From: Paenibacillus sp. PCH8
GTDB taxonomy: Bacteria > Bacillota > Bacilli > Paenibacillales > Paenibacillaceae
Reading direction: 5' to 3'
Assembly (NCBI RefSeq): GCF_002968835.1
Contig: NZ_PKQK01000001.1
Coordinates: 1,550,001-1,614,000 of the forward strand
Length of the DNA: 64,000 bases
Every line of letters starts with the position of its first letter. Within the stretch, counting starts at the first letter, position 1. The notes beneath the pieces were generated by a model. It did no database searches. It worked only from the letters and a program-made list of their open reading frames with translations, and was not told the DNA's origin. This document shows, one piece after another, positions 33,894 to 42,907 of the stretch. A program made the translations under genes and the position numbers.

Positions 33894-35057
33894 GTGAGAG
33901 CCATTGTAATCGATGACGAGAAGCCAGCGCAGCTTCATCTGGAGCGTCTACTGAGGTCGGACGGACGGATTACACCCGTGCAATGTTTTTCAACAGCCCG
34001 TGACGGCCTTCAATTTCTGGCAAAGGAACGTGTGGATGTTGTGTTTTTGGACATCGGCATGCCGGAAATGAATGGCCTGGAAGCGGCTGAATATATACAG
34101 CAACTGGATCAGAGTATTCGTATTATTTTTGTAACGGCTTACGCCGATTATGCGGTGGAGGCATTCGAGCTGCATGCCCTGGATTATGTACTGAAACCGA
34201 TGAGTTCTACCCGGTTGGCCAAAACGATAGATCGCATTGTTGGAACCATGTCATATAAAGAACAGGTTGCGGTAACTGCCGAGGTACTGGAGTCGGAAAC
34301 TCTGCCTGAGGATTTGGATATCGGAGTTCCGGGATTGCTTACGTTCAAGCATCTGGACATCTTCAGAAGCCTGGATCAGGGTGCCAAGAAACATAAGTGG
34401 CGTACAACCAAATCGCAGGAACTTTTTGCTTTTCTGTTTCATCACAGGGGAGAGTGGGTAAGCAAGGAGATTCTGCTTGATAAGCTGTGGGGAGATGTTT
34501 CCCAGGACAAGGGCCTTACCCATCTACATACTTCCGTATACCAGATTCGAAAGTTGCTGAAGGAATGGAGCATGACAGGCAAGCTGGAGTACAATATGAA
34601 CCGCTATCGTCTGTTACCGGGTAATCTGGTGAGTGACGTGGAACAATTCGAACAAGCTATGGTCTATACCATGATTACATCGGACAATGTGAATGACCTG
34701 AGACATATGGTTCCCCTTTATCGTGCTGATTATCTGGAAGAGCATGATTACCATTGGGCGCAAGCCAAAGCAAGGGAACTCAGACGCAAGTATACAGGGC
34801 TGGTTATGGATATTGCGAGATGGGATATGATGCATGGACGAGGTAAGGAAGCGATTGAGCAATTAACGGAATTGCAGGAACGGGAGCCTTATGCGGAAGA
34901 GATCTGCCGTCTCATGATGGAAGTGTATGCATCTATGAATGATCAGCAAGGCATACTTCGTTTATATCATTCATTCAAGTTGGTCCTGAATGAGGATTTG
35001 GGGCATCAACCGGAGCCAGAAACAAGCAAGTTGTATCAGAATCTGACCCAAAAATAG
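33894..35057 (+). CDS. response regulator with winged helix and BTAD domain (SARP-like)
   Basis: This is an approximately 387-residue protein. The receiver (about residues 1-118) has VIDDE, phosphoacceptor D in DVVFLDIGMPEMNG, and LDYVLKP. A winged helix follows (LFAFLFHHRGEWVSKEILLDKLWGD, LHTSVYQIRKLL), then an all-helical BTAD region (QAMVYTMITSDNVNDL... PYAEEICRLMMEVYA). GTG 33894 is preferred as start because GGAGG lies 12 bases upstream and the receiver begins at VRAIVIDDE. An in-frame ATG at 33837 has no such site. It is the probable output of the preceding hybrid kinase, 97 bp upstream. Confidence 0.9.
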   Translation: MRAIVIDDEKPAQLHLERLLRSDGRITPVQCFSTARDGLQFLAKERVDVVFLDIGMPEMNGLEAAEYIQQLDQSIRIIFVTAYADYAVEAFELHALDYVLKPMSSTRLAKTIDRIVGTMSYKEQVAVTAEVLESETLPEDLDIGVPGLLTFKHLDIFRSLDQGAKKHKWRTTKSQELFAFLFHHRGEWVSKEILLDKLWGDVSQDKGLTHLHTSVYQIRKLLKEWSMTGKLEYNMNRYRLLPGNLVSDVEQFEQAMVYTMITSDNVNDLRHMVPLYRADYLEEHDYHWAQAKARELRRKYTGLVMDIARWDMMHGRGKEAIEQLTELQEREPYAEEICRLMMEVYASMNDQQGILRLYHSFKLVLNEDLGHQPEPETSKLYQNLTQK

Positions 35058-35084
35058 ACATACGTTCAGGTAGGAGAGTGAGGC

Positions 35085-36431
35085 ATGAAGCTATTCATAC
35101 ACCGCAAAGATTTGCGTACGGATGATCTGACTGCATTCGATTATTTGCGGGAACAGGAAGAAGAGAGTGTGCATGTGCTCATCTATGATCCATTTCTCCT
35201 GCGCCAGGGACGAGAGAAGGAACACAGTGGCGTGAATTTCAGACGACATGCAGCGAGGCTGGGTGAACAGTATCGTGAATCTAAACAAAAACTGCATGTT
35301 GCTTATGGCAAACCGGCCGAAGTGGTTGATTTCATCCTGAACCAATTCAAGGGTGACATCACTGAGATTGTGGTCCATCGGGACATGACCCCATATGCGA
35401 TGGAGCGGGACAGAGGCATACGCAAAGTAAGTGAAGCGCATGACGTTACATTCACGCAACTGACGGATCATCTGCTAATGGATCTGAATGGATTCACCAA
35501 TTTCACAGGCAAGTCGGAGCCTTACAAGGTATTTGCGGCCTTCCATCGGCGGTGGGTCGAATTCATGAATGAGCACCCCAATCCTCCTTCCGCAGCAACA
35601 GTTGCGGATGTGAAGGTGAGTGATTGCCAGATTGAGTGGCCGGAGCAGATGCAGATACCTCAGGAGTTACTGGAGGGCAGTGTATCGGATAATGAAGAAC
35701 CACATCTGCTGTTGGATCAGTTTGTAGTTAATCGAATGGCTGAGTATGGCGAGCACCGGGATGAATATGAGGCTTATGAGCCAAGCCATCTCAGTTCTTA
35801 CGTAGCTGTGGGGGCTGTATCCATTCGCAAAATGTACGACGCAGCGAATCGAGTGGCAGAGGCTGAGGAGTGGATCAGACAGTTATGCTTCCGCGACTTC
35901 TATCTGTATCGGGCGGTCTATGAGAGTCACTATTTTACATATGAGAAGGTGTATGATCTCTCGGCGCTCCACGAAGCTCACTTCGAACGATGGTGCAAGG
36001 CTGAGACAGGCATCCCGATTATTGACGCAGCGATGACAGAATTGAATGAGACCGGACATATGCCGAACCGCCTGCGGATTCTGACAGCAATGTTTCTTAC
36101 GAAGAACCTGCAATGTCCGTTCACCTTGGGTGAAGCCTATTTCAGACGCAAGCTGAGTGACTATGATAATATTCAGAACCGTGGTAACTGGTTATGGTGC
36201 GCCTCGCTTGGCGAGAATGCGGCTCCGTACTTTCGGGTGAATAATCCGGTAACGCAATCCGAGAAATATGATCCTCAAGGGGACTATATTCGCAGGTGGT
36301 TACCTGTGCTGAAAGATCTGCACAGCAAGGACATCCATCAGCCGCGTAAGGATGCCATTGTCGATCTGAAGGCATCCAGACAGGCAGCGATTGACGTTTA
36401 TAAACAAATTCTGGCAAGCCGCAAGAAGTAG
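35085..36431 (+). CDS. phrB: deoxyribodipyrimidine photolyase / cryptochrome family
   Basis: This is a 448-residue flavoprotein. The N-terminal antenna-binding Rossmann domain begins MKLFIHRKDLRTDDLTAFDY. The C-terminal FAD domain contains WCKAETGIPIIDAAMTELNETG, HMPNRLRIL, MFLTKNL and the NRGNWLWCASLG region lining FAD. It should repair cyclobutane pyrimidine dimers in DNA using light. The N-terminal domain is typical of bacterial class I enzymes. GTAGGAGAG lies 8 bases before ATG 35085, 27 bp after the BTAD regulator, so co-transcription is likely. A strong terminator follows. Confidence 0.93.
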   Translation: MKLFIHRKDLRTDDLTAFDYLREQEEESVHVLIYDPFLLRQGREKEHSGVNFRRHAARLGEQYRESKQKLHVAYGKPAEVVDFILNQFKGDITEIVVHRDMTPYAMERDRGIRKVSEAHDVTFTQLTDHLLMDLNGFTNFTGKSEPYKVFAAFHRRWVEFMNEHPNPPSAATVADVKVSDCQIEWPEQMQIPQELLEGSVSDNEEPHLLLDQFVVNRMAEYGEHRDEYEAYEPSHLSSYVAVGAVSIRKMYDAANRVAEAEEWIRQLCFRDFYLYRAVYESHYFTYEKVYDLSALHEAHFERWCKAETGIPIIDAAMTELNETGHMPNRLRILTAMFLTKNLQCPFTLGEAYFRRKLSDYDNIQNRGNWLWCASLGENAAPYFRVNNPVTQSEKYDPQGDYIRRWLPVLKDLHSKDIHQPRKDAIVDLKASRQAAIDVYKQILASRKK

Positions 36432-36521
36432 ATTTGGTGAGAAATGCAAGGGTGCACCCCTTGTTTTCCATTTTTATCCGAGTAAACCAACCATTATTCG
36501 GTTGGAAGCAGGAAGTTCCAC

Positions 36522-36547
36522 AGACCGCGTACTCGCGGTCTTTTTTA
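36522..36547 (+). terminator. intrinsic terminator after photolyase
   Basis: The 8-bp perfect stem AGACCGCG / CGCGGTCT has loop TACT, followed by a T run (36541-36546). Confidence 0.9.
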
Positions 36548-36595
36548 CATATATAGACATGAAAGAATTGTGAAATCCATCTGAAAATTTAGAAA

Positions 36596-36624
36596 TTGTT
36601 AAGAAAATGGACTATCCATATTAA
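36596..36624 (+). promoter_or_regulatory. predicted sigma-A promoter of the acyltransferase gene
   Basis: TTGTTA (36596-36601), 17 bases, TATTAA (36619-36624), about 87 bp before the start codon. Confidence 0.5.
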
Positions 36625-36710
36625 GCAATATGCCTTTTAATAGATAGAGAGCTTAATGGATTAAGTCATATCTGACCTATTGACGAACACATGAAGGAGA
36701 AACCCTAAAC

Positions 36711-37886
36711 ATGAGTGAAACACTGAAAAGAGAGCGAATTCCAGAGCTGAATCTGGTACGTGCCATGGCGATTATCGGTGTGCTGTGCGTGCATTCCACT
36801 TCCTACGCGACCGTAGACATGACCGGTTCGGGATATTACTGGTTGTACAACTTTATTAATATCTTCATGAAATATGGTACGCCAACCTTTATTTTTATGA
36901 GCAGTTTCGTGCTGTTCTATAACTATTATTCCCGTCCGCTGGACAAGAAACTGGTAAGTAACTTTTACAAGAAAAGATTTGTGTACATTCTGCTTCCTTA
37001 TTTCCTATTTTCATTGATGTACTTTGTATTGCTGCATGTGACGCATTATCAGGGTCGTCCATTTGGTGAATCGACGGTAAGTTTCATTACCAAACTGTTT
37101 ACAGGCAAAGCCTACACACATCTGTATTTCGTATTCATTAACATGCAATTCTATCTGATATTTCCATTGGTATTATGGTTGCTCAAGAAGTATCCGGCTG
37201 TGGTGAAATGGTCTGTACCGATCGGATTGTTGATTCAATGGGCATTCATCGTAAGCAATAAATATGGATTTCAGGTACCCAATAAAGGAAGCTGGGCTTT
37301 CTCGTACTTTTCCTATTTCATGCTGGGAGCTTATATCGGGGTGTATTTCCCTCGAATCAAACAATGGTTCGTCATCAGTAGGGCCAATGCAACCAAAGGG
37401 CGTGTAGCTTCATGGATTCTGCTCTGGGCGGTGTGGATCTTTGCCGGTCTTGGGCATGTGTACATCTATTATCTGCTGCGTCTCAAGATCGCAACCTACA
37501 ACACATTGTGGTACGAGTTCTTCTGGAATGCACATACCTTCGCTTGTGCGCTGGTACTTATCCAGATCGCTTATCTGCTCTACCGCAAAGGGCCATCATT
37601 GATCGTCAAACCGCTGAATCGGCTTGGGTCTCTGTCCTTTGGCATCTATCTGATCCACCCCTTCTTCCTGCTGGTGTATCGGGAATTCCCGCCGCAAACG
37701 GGAGTGTCCTGGCTGATCCATCTGTGGTACGCCGGAGGATTCGGAGTAGCTCTGATCGCCTCTTGGATCGTGGTTGGTTTGACGGCAAGGTTCGTTCCAT
37801 ATGCCTGGGTTATCTTCGGTAATCTGCCGAAACCCAAACCACGTCTGGCGCCCCAACAGAACTCGGGGCAACTGGACGTTCGTTAA
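36711..37886 (+). CDS. acyltransferase family 3 membrane protein
   Basis: This 391-residue protein has about ten membrane helices. The N-terminus carries the acyltransferase_3 signature (RIPELNLVRAMAIIGVLCVHST, with the conserved His). Further matches are FIFMSSFVLFYNYY and RLGSLSFGIYLIHPFF. Such enzymes O-acetylate or O-acylate surface polysaccharides, lipids or peptides; the substrate is unknown. AAGGAGAAA lies 8 bases before ATG 36711. It is a single gene between two strong terminators. Confidence 0.92.
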   Translation: MSETLKRERIPELNLVRAMAIIGVLCVHSTSYATVDMTGSGYYWLYNFINIFMKYGTPTFIFMSSFVLFYNYYSRPLDKKLVSNFYKKRFVYILLPYFLFSLMYFVLLHVTHYQGRPFGESTVSFITKLFTGKAYTHLYFVFINMQFYLIFPLVLWLLKKYPAVVKWSVPIGLLIQWAFIVSNKYGFQVPNKGSWAFSYFSYFMLGAYIGVYFPRIKQWFVISRANATKGRVASWILLWAVWIFAGLGHVYIYYLLRLKIATYNTLWYEFFWNAHTFACALVLIQIAYLLYRKGPSLIVKPLNRLGSLSFGIYLIHPFFLLVYREFPPQTGVSWLIHLWYAGGFGVALIASWIVVGLTARFVPYAWVIFGNLPKPKPRLAPQQNSGQLDVR

Positions 37887-37923
37887 TAGAAATTGCGTCA
37901 TATGAATTCCAATATAGGAATAA

Positions 37924-37972
37924 TAAACCGTTTCCTGGTCGACCTTAGGGGAGAGCAGGAAACGGTTTTTTG
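37924..37972 (+). terminator. intrinsic terminator after the acyltransferase gene
   Basis: The 13-bp perfect stem AAACCGTTTCCTG / CAGGAAACGGTTT is followed by TTTG. Confidence 0.9.
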
Positions 37973-38153
37973 TTATATCCACTGTAAGTGTAATATGGGG
38001 AACGAATGTTTCTTTCTCATATGTAAGGGGTAATCATAAGGCGGAACGCTAATAGATGTTGGTCAACCAAAGAGACCGGAATAAGCGATAAACATTCAAA
38101 TTCATTCCTTAACGAATATAGAGAAACTTCAAAGAATAGGATCAAGGTGAAAA

Positions 38154-38306
38154 ATGATGACAACATGTGATAAATGCGGGAGACCGATGCAGGATATATT
38201 GGAATATGTAGAGCACATTCTTCATGAATGCAGTGGACAGACACACGAGTACAAGGCGGAGGATTACCAGTCCCCTGGCTATGAGGGTGTTCGCGAGCAG
38301 ATGTGA
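38154..38306 (+). CDS. small uncharacterised protein with Cys/His metal-site-like motifs (50 aa)
   Basis: The frame starts at ATG 38154 or 38157 after an AAGGTGA ribosome site. The product begins TTCDKCGRPMQDILEYVEHI and has a second Cys/His group (HILHEC). This resembles half of a zinc ribbon (CxxC plus HxxxxHxxC) followed by an acidic tail. No family is recognised. It lies 44 bp before the HNH gene, whose N-terminus also has Cys pairs. It is supported by the start context and the ordered Cys residues. Confidence 0.5.
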   Translation: MMTTCDKCGRPMQDILEYVEHILHECSGQTHEYKAEDYQSPGYEGVREQM

Positions 38307-38350
38307 TACAATAGGAAGAAACCGGATTCATTCGGAACCGAGGTGACCAC

Positions 38351-39979
38351 ATGGAGACGGGGCCAGCCCCTTTCCGCCAAGGAAAGACGGAACAAGAAGC
38401 GCGACTGACCAAGACATGTATGTATTGCGGGCAACAGCGGCCTATGTCCGAATTCCGGCGTAGAACCGGGAAGCGGGCAGGTCCCGCAGCCAGAAGGGGA
38501 GCTTGCCGCAGCTGTCGCCAGCTTGGTGGACAGGCTGATCATGCTAACCGTTCAATGGAGCAACCGGGAGATCGGGTAGAGCAGCGACAAGATAGCGTGG
38601 TGGCCCGTGAGGTTACTGCCAGACCATCTGTCTCTGCGATGAATGAACGAAATCGGATTGCTCATACGGCGAAGCAGGTATCTGCTACCGTGTCTGAGCC
38701 GGAGAAACGTCAGGAGTCTCAACCGTTAGTAGGCTCCTCTTCTTCGAGTGATGATGAACATGCTGACTTGGTGACTTCTCCCTCAGGCAACCGGAAGAAG
38801 AGGAGAAGACGCAGGAAGAGCAAGCGTTCAGAGAGGCCGGCGGGCCATGAGCAGCAGACTGATTGGAGCTTGCCCACTGGCTCGGCGTATGAGGCAGTTG
38901 CGGATCAGGCTGAGAAGCAGCTAGGCGAGCGCAGGCGTGGGGAAGAGCATTCGCAGGGGCAGGATGCTGCGAATGAGAAAGGCACTGCACAGCGGTCTGG
39001 CGCACGAGCAGCCGCTGGTGCGGGTCAGGCCGCCGAGCAGGCTGCGGCGGCCCAAGCTCTGCTGCCGACTGAGCCGCAAGGCCCGGCAGCAGAGCAAATG
39101 GCTGCGGAACCAAAGGCCGCAGCCACACGCAAGCGCAAGCGGCGCCGCAAGCGTGCTGCCGCGTTGCCGTCCGGCGCAGGGCAGGCCCGCAGCGTAGCTG
39201 CTGAGGCCCCTGCGCCGGCCCTGGGCGACCGTGGCGATGCCACCACGGTCGATGGCCTTGCGGTGGCGGAGGCACAGCCTGCCGCTACCAGGCGCGAGCC
39301 CGGGCAAGCGCCGGGGGCTGCTGCGGAGGCAGGGCCTCCTGCGCCCGTGCGCCAGCCTGGCTCGCCAGGGTCCAAGCCGCGCCAGGCGCGCAAGGAACGT
39401 GCGCCCAAGGCGAACGGCGAAGACGCTGCCCGTGGTCCATCCGGGCAGCGACCCGCGCATTCCAGCCGGAGTCTGGCAGCTGGAATGGACAGTCGTCCCC
39501 GCCGCCAGACTCCGGCGGTACCTGTAGCTATTGACCCGGAAGATCCAGCTTCGCTCCGGGCGAACCGTCAAGGCATGGTACGCATGCGTGGCAAGACGGA
39601 CAAGGGCAGGCGCTGGCATCAGGAAGTGGACATGGAGCTTGCCGTCACTCTCGTTAAGGAGAAAGCTGCTGTGGTGGTCAATCGATATACGATTCGTCGA
39701 CTGTTCAGCAACAAGGACTTTAAGCGGTATATACTGACGCGTGATCAATATACCTGTTACTTCTGCGGATCATATGGCGATACCATCGACCATTTGCTGC
39801 CGCGAGCCAAAGGTGGACATACCACCCCGCTCAACTGTGTTTGTGCATGCAATCTGTGCAACCAGTCCAAAGCAGCGATGGATGCGGAAGAGTTCATGCA
39901 ATCCGGCATTCCCGAGTGGAATGCAGCGCATCAGGCAGAACTGATTGAGCTGGCCATGCAGGAGGCTCAACTGGAATAA
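38351..39979 (+). CDS. HNH nuclease-domain protein with N-terminal zinc motif and long Ala/Arg-rich linker
   Basis: This is a 542-residue protein. Residues about 22-56 contain two Cys pairs (TCMYCGQQRPMSEF ... CRSC), a small zinc-binding motif. Residues about 60-400 are low complexity: polar at first, then strongly Ala/Arg/Gly/Pro-rich with basic clusters (KKRRRRRKSKRS; RKRKRRRKRAAAL). Residues about 455-530 form an HNH domain of the CxxC...DHLLPRAKGG...NxxxxCxxCN type (YTCYFCGSYGDTIDHLLP). This fold usually nicks or cuts DNA, but whether it acts here is unknown. The linker DNA is much more GC-rich than the flanks. GAGGTG precedes ATG 38351. Confidence 0.82.
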   Translation: METGPAPFRQGKTEQEARLTKTCMYCGQQRPMSEFRRRTGKRAGPAARRGACRSCRQLGGQADHANRSMEQPGDRVEQRQDSVVAREVTARPSVSAMNERNRIAHTAKQVSATVSEPEKRQESQPLVGSSSSSDDEHADLVTSPSGNRKKRRRRRKSKRSERPAGHEQQTDWSLPTGSAYEAVADQAEKQLGERRRGEEHSQGQDAANEKGTAQRSGARAAAGAGQAAEQAAAAQALLPTEPQGPAAEQMAAEPKAAATRKRKRRRKRAAALPSGAGQARSVAAEAPAPALGDRGDATTVDGLAVAEAQPAATRREPGQAPGAAAEAGPPAPVRQPGSPGSKPRQARKERAPKANGEDAARGPSGQRPAHSSRSLAAGMDSRPRRQTPAVPVAIDPEDPASLRANRQGMVRMRGKTDKGRRWHQEVDMELAVTLVKEKAAVVVNRYTIRRLFSNKDFKRYILTRDQYTCYFCGSYGDTIDHLLPRAKGGHTTPLNCVCACNLCNQSKAAMDAEEFMQSGIPEWNAAHQAELIELAMQEAQLE

Positions 39980-40024
39980 GAGATATTATGTCCCTGGAAA
40001 TTGAATCTGGGTTTCAATATGAAG

Positions 40025-40063
40025 AGCACACCAAGACCGATGAGGTCAAGGTGTGCTTTTTGA
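40025..40063 (+). terminator. intrinsic terminator after the HNH gene
   Basis: The stem AGCACACC-aa-GACC / GGTC-aa-GGTGTGCT has loop GATGA, followed by TTTTTGATTTT. Confidence 0.85.
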
Positions 40064-40248
40064 TTTTCATTTTAGTTATGGTCAATGGTGAATTCTCCGT
40101 TTGCGATATTTCTTCAAATTGACAACGGTGCAAATGGAAGATGTACGTTATACTGGGAGGGTGAGTTAGACGCTTCATTATTCGTTGGAATGACGGAGTA
40201 ACAAGTGGGATACCTAACATTAGAACGTAGAACGTATAGATTGGATGG

Positions 40249-40914
40249 ATGCAGATGAACCCGGCAGCACTGGACATTATGTCCTATATTACGGAAGAGA
40301 ATATTCGTTTCTGGCTGGAGAAGTTTCGCTCCTTGGGCCCGTTACCGGGAGTTTTGCTTACGTTCATGAAATCATTTGTACCGCCGCTCCCAACGCTGTT
40401 GATTGTGGGTGTGAACGGTGCGGTATATGGTCTGTGGGCGGGATTTATCTATTCATGGATTGGCATGGTTCTGGGCTGCACCGTTACGTTTCTAATTGTA
40501 CGTGAGATCGGGAAATCCGCATTTGTGGAACGATGGGCACGCAAACCTCGTGTGCAGCGAAGTATGGTATGGATTCGAAGGAACGCGTTCGGTTATGTCT
40601 TTCTGCTCAGTATCTTCCCGGTAGGTCCGTTCGTTATAATTAATGTGGCGGCAGGTATCGCGCGTATGCGATTGTTATCCTTCTTGCTTGCTGTAGGCTG
40701 TGGCAAAGCCATCATGATTTTCTCTGTAACGTACATTGGTTCCAACGTGGAACAATTCTTGGAGCACCCTGTACGCTGGGTAGGCGTGTTACTGTTTATC
40801 GCGGTATCCCTGTGGGCAAGTCGAAAGCTGGAGCGTCACTTTACCCGGACATCATCAGATCGTGAAGATCTAAATGAATTGAATCAACCCTCTGGAAAAT
40901 CGATTTCTTCTTGA
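40249..40914 (+). CDS. TVP38/TMEM64 (DedA-superfamily) membrane protein
   Basis: This 221-residue protein has about five hydrophobic segments, with the VTT/SNARE-associated core. This includes the re-entrant motif (VPPLPTLLIVGVNGAVYG), GFIYSWIGMVLGCTVTFLIVREIG, and the FPVGPFVIINVAAGIARM loop. Family members act in lipid handling or are uncharacterised in bacilli. ATG 40249 and ATG 40255 are both possible. The C-terminal 25 residues are hydrophilic. It lies 70 bp upstream of the DUF1835 gene. Confidence 0.9.
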   Translation: MQMNPAALDIMSYITEENIRFWLEKFRSLGPLPGVLLTFMKSFVPPLPTLLIVGVNGAVYGLWAGFIYSWIGMVLGCTVTFLIVREIGKSAFVERWARKPRVQRSMVWIRRNAFGYVFLLSIFPVGPFVIINVAAGIARMRLLSFLLAVGCGKAIMIFSVTYIGSNVEQFLEHPVRWVGVLLFIAVSLWASRKLERHFTRTSSDREDLNELNQPSGKSISS

Positions 40915-40984
40915 ATAAAAGAGTTATCAGTGCGCTGATATATGATTTATGTCAGTATTGACGCTAGCTTGAAGGAGGATCAGC

Positions 40985-42064
40985 ATGATTGACGATATCT
41001 ATGCATTCAGTCGAATGTTAAATCGTTTGAATGAAAATGAACTTCGTTCACTATTGCGTGTGCTCTATATGAAATCAGCACTCGTGGTCAAACAGCAGAA
41101 AGAGCAAGCCGAAGAAGTGGATTTTGCGGATGCGGTACAATCCTTGTTTCGTAATCTCGATGTGCCCTTGGATATAGGACAGCTGGAGCAACAAGCCTCC
41201 GCCGAGATAGACAAACCAAATGAAATTCATATCACGTTTGGAGATTCACCTCTGGGTAGTCTGAAGATGGGAATGAGTACATTACCTGATCAGGGAAAAC
41301 GGAGCTTTTTCTCCATGGATGATGATTATGCTGTGGGTCCGTTAGGTGATCTGACCCTTCGTGCAGACTTGCAACGCAGGCATCTCTGGCTGACCGAACG
41401 ATTGTGTCTCAGTGACCGTGAGGCATATGCCATGCATGAACTGGAATCATTATTTGAGCTTAACTCCACAATACAGTCCCTTGATTCCAAGACGTCAATC
41501 ATCATCTGGTATTCGAATAATGCACATGAGAAGACTGGGCTGCTCTATGCCATACATCTATTACGGAGCAGTGAGAGTCCTATATATCTTATCGAGACGA
41601 GTGGCTTGTATCAGCAATTATTCAATAGACCTGACATTCAATACGATGTGCTCCACACAGGCGAGATTCTTTCCGAAAAGCTTCTGGCAATGTGGCACGT
41701 CTGCTCCGCGCAGGAGCCGCTGTCCAAGGAAGAGCGTCGCCAACTGGAACAGGATTGGCTGGAACTTTCGGCACAGCCCGGACAATTAAGAATGATGGAG
41801 AACGGTGAGATTCGGAGTCTGCCTGAAGATGCGTTGGACGAGTACATTGTGCAGAAGGTAAGGGAACTGACACCCAACTGGGAGCCGGGTACGTATATCA
41901 GAGCAGCTCGTATTGTGGGTGAAGTGATGGGTACGAGCAGTCAACACATAAGTGCTGCGTTCGTGGAATATCGGTTGAGACAACTGGTGCTGCAAGGCCA
42001 ACTTGAGATGGATGGAAAACCACTTGCGATGAGGTATTACAGTATCCGGCTTGCCGAGCACTGA
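40985..42064 (+). CDS. DUF1835/DUF3658 domain protein
   Basis: This 359-residue soluble protein has an N-terminal helical stretch of about 75 residues. A DUF1835 domain follows (EIHITFGDSPLGSLKMG ... SIIIWYSNNAHEKTGLLYAIHLL ... PIYLIETS). The C-terminal DUF3658-like helical domain follows (RRQLEQDWLELSAQPGQLR ... AARIVGEVMG ... FVEYRLRQLVLQGQLEMDG). The role is unknown. AAGGAGG lies 7 bases before ATG 40985. It is followed by a hairpin terminator. Confidence 0.85.
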   Translation: MIDDIYAFSRMLNRLNENELRSLLRVLYMKSALVVKQQKEQAEEVDFADAVQSLFRNLDVPLDIGQLEQQASAEIDKPNEIHITFGDSPLGSLKMGMSTLPDQGKRSFFSMDDDYAVGPLGDLTLRADLQRRHLWLTERLCLSDREAYAMHELESLFELNSTIQSLDSKTSIIIWYSNNAHEKTGLLYAIHLLRSSESPIYLIETSGLYQQLFNRPDIQYDVLHTGEILSEKLLAMWHVCSAQEPLSKEERRQLEQDWLELSAQPGQLRMMENGEIRSLPEDALDEYIVQKVRELTPNWEPGTYIRAARIVGEVMGTSSQHISAAFVEYRLRQLVLQGQLEMDGKPLAMRYYSIRLAEH

Positions 42065-42106
42065 AATGGACTAAACGACTAAAGGTTGAAGAGCATAGCT
42101 CATTAA

Positions 42107-42160
42107 AATAAACCTGTTCTCCGGCATGATACTTCTACTTTCCCGGGGAACAGTTTATTG
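42107..42160. terminator. bidirectional terminator-like hairpin
   Basis: AATAAAC-c-TGTTCTCCGG pairs with CCGGGGAACAGTTTATT (one bulge, one G-U) around a 17-base loop. It lies between the DUF1835 gene and the convergent cupin gene. Confidence 0.65.
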
Positions 42161-42238
42161 GTTCATGTTTGATTACTGAATCGAACTCTCCTGTGCATTG
42201 TCCAATAACGTTCTTTTTTCTCTTCATATCTTTTATCC

Positions 42239-42751
42239 TTATTTCTCATTCCAGAGTTCCATTAGTGGTCCATCCTGCCCATAGACCGGGTCGGTATCCG
42301 GGATGGGAACCTCTTGAATCTCCTGAAGATCTTTTGCCCGCTCGCCATTCTCGCCTGTGCGTGTGTTGTAACTCATGCCACCCGGATAGGCTCCTGCAAT
42401 ACGAAAGTCAGTGCTGGATTCCAGACGTTTATGCCCTGTCCCGGCAGGAAGCACGACAACGTCACCTGTCTGAAGGTACACTTTCTGTCCATTTTCCCCA
42501 CCTAGAATCAACTTCACGAATCCACTCACCACAGCAAGAGCCTCATGCGCATTACTATGATAATGATGATAATTAAACACACCATTCAACCAGCTATTTC
42601 CCCATCCATTGCGGTTCAGTAACGATTCTGCATGAAGGGCCTCTTCCGCCCATACGTTCTTATATATAAGTACAGGCAGGGTCGGACGATTGGGAATGAT
42701 AACGTTATTTTGAAGGAACAACGTCTCAATATTTGAGTTACGCTCATTCAT
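42239..42751 (-). CDS. cupin-domain protein (YjlB-like)
   Basis: This is a 170-residue single cupin. Metal-site motif 1 is YHHYHSNAHEALAVVSG (two or three His and a Glu) and motif 2 is GDVVVLPAGTGHKRL. The size and ends match the YjlB group. Its enzymatic role, if any, is unknown. AGAGGTG lies 7 bases before ATG 42751. It is divergent from an epimerase gene, with a small palindrome in between. Confidence 0.88.
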   Translation of the reverse strand: MNERNSNIETLFLQNNVIIPNRPTLPVLIYKNVWAEEALHAESLLNRNGWGNSWLNGVFNYHHYHSNAHEALAVVSGFVKLILGGENGQKVYLQTGDVVVLPAGTGHKRLESSTDFRIAGAYPGGMSYNTRTGENGERAKDLQEIQEVPIPDTDPVYGQDGPLMELWNEK

Positions 42752-42815
42752 CTCATATCACCTCTCTATAAATTACCCGTAAACCTCCAGGACGAACAAA
42801 AAATCATCTGTAAAA

Positions 42816-42832
42816 TGATACAAAATGTATCA
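42816..42832. promoter_or_regulatory. palindromic operator-like site
   Basis: TGATACAAAATGTATCA is a perfect 6-bp inverted repeat with a 5-base spacer, in the divergent interval between the cupin and epimerase genes. TATACT at 42843-42848 could be the -10 of the epimerase. The cognate regulator is unknown. Confidence 0.4.
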
Positions 42833-42907
42833 ATAAAAGGGTATACTCAGTACATAAACTCTCTTCAATACACTTGTTATGGTATAAATCGCAAGGGGGA
42901 ATGGTGT

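Noticed and set aside
38685..39748. Long minus-strand frames opposite the HNH gene
   Set aside because: They arise from the GC-rich Ala/Arg codons of the real gene. The products are Arg/Ser/Ala low complexity and lack start signals.
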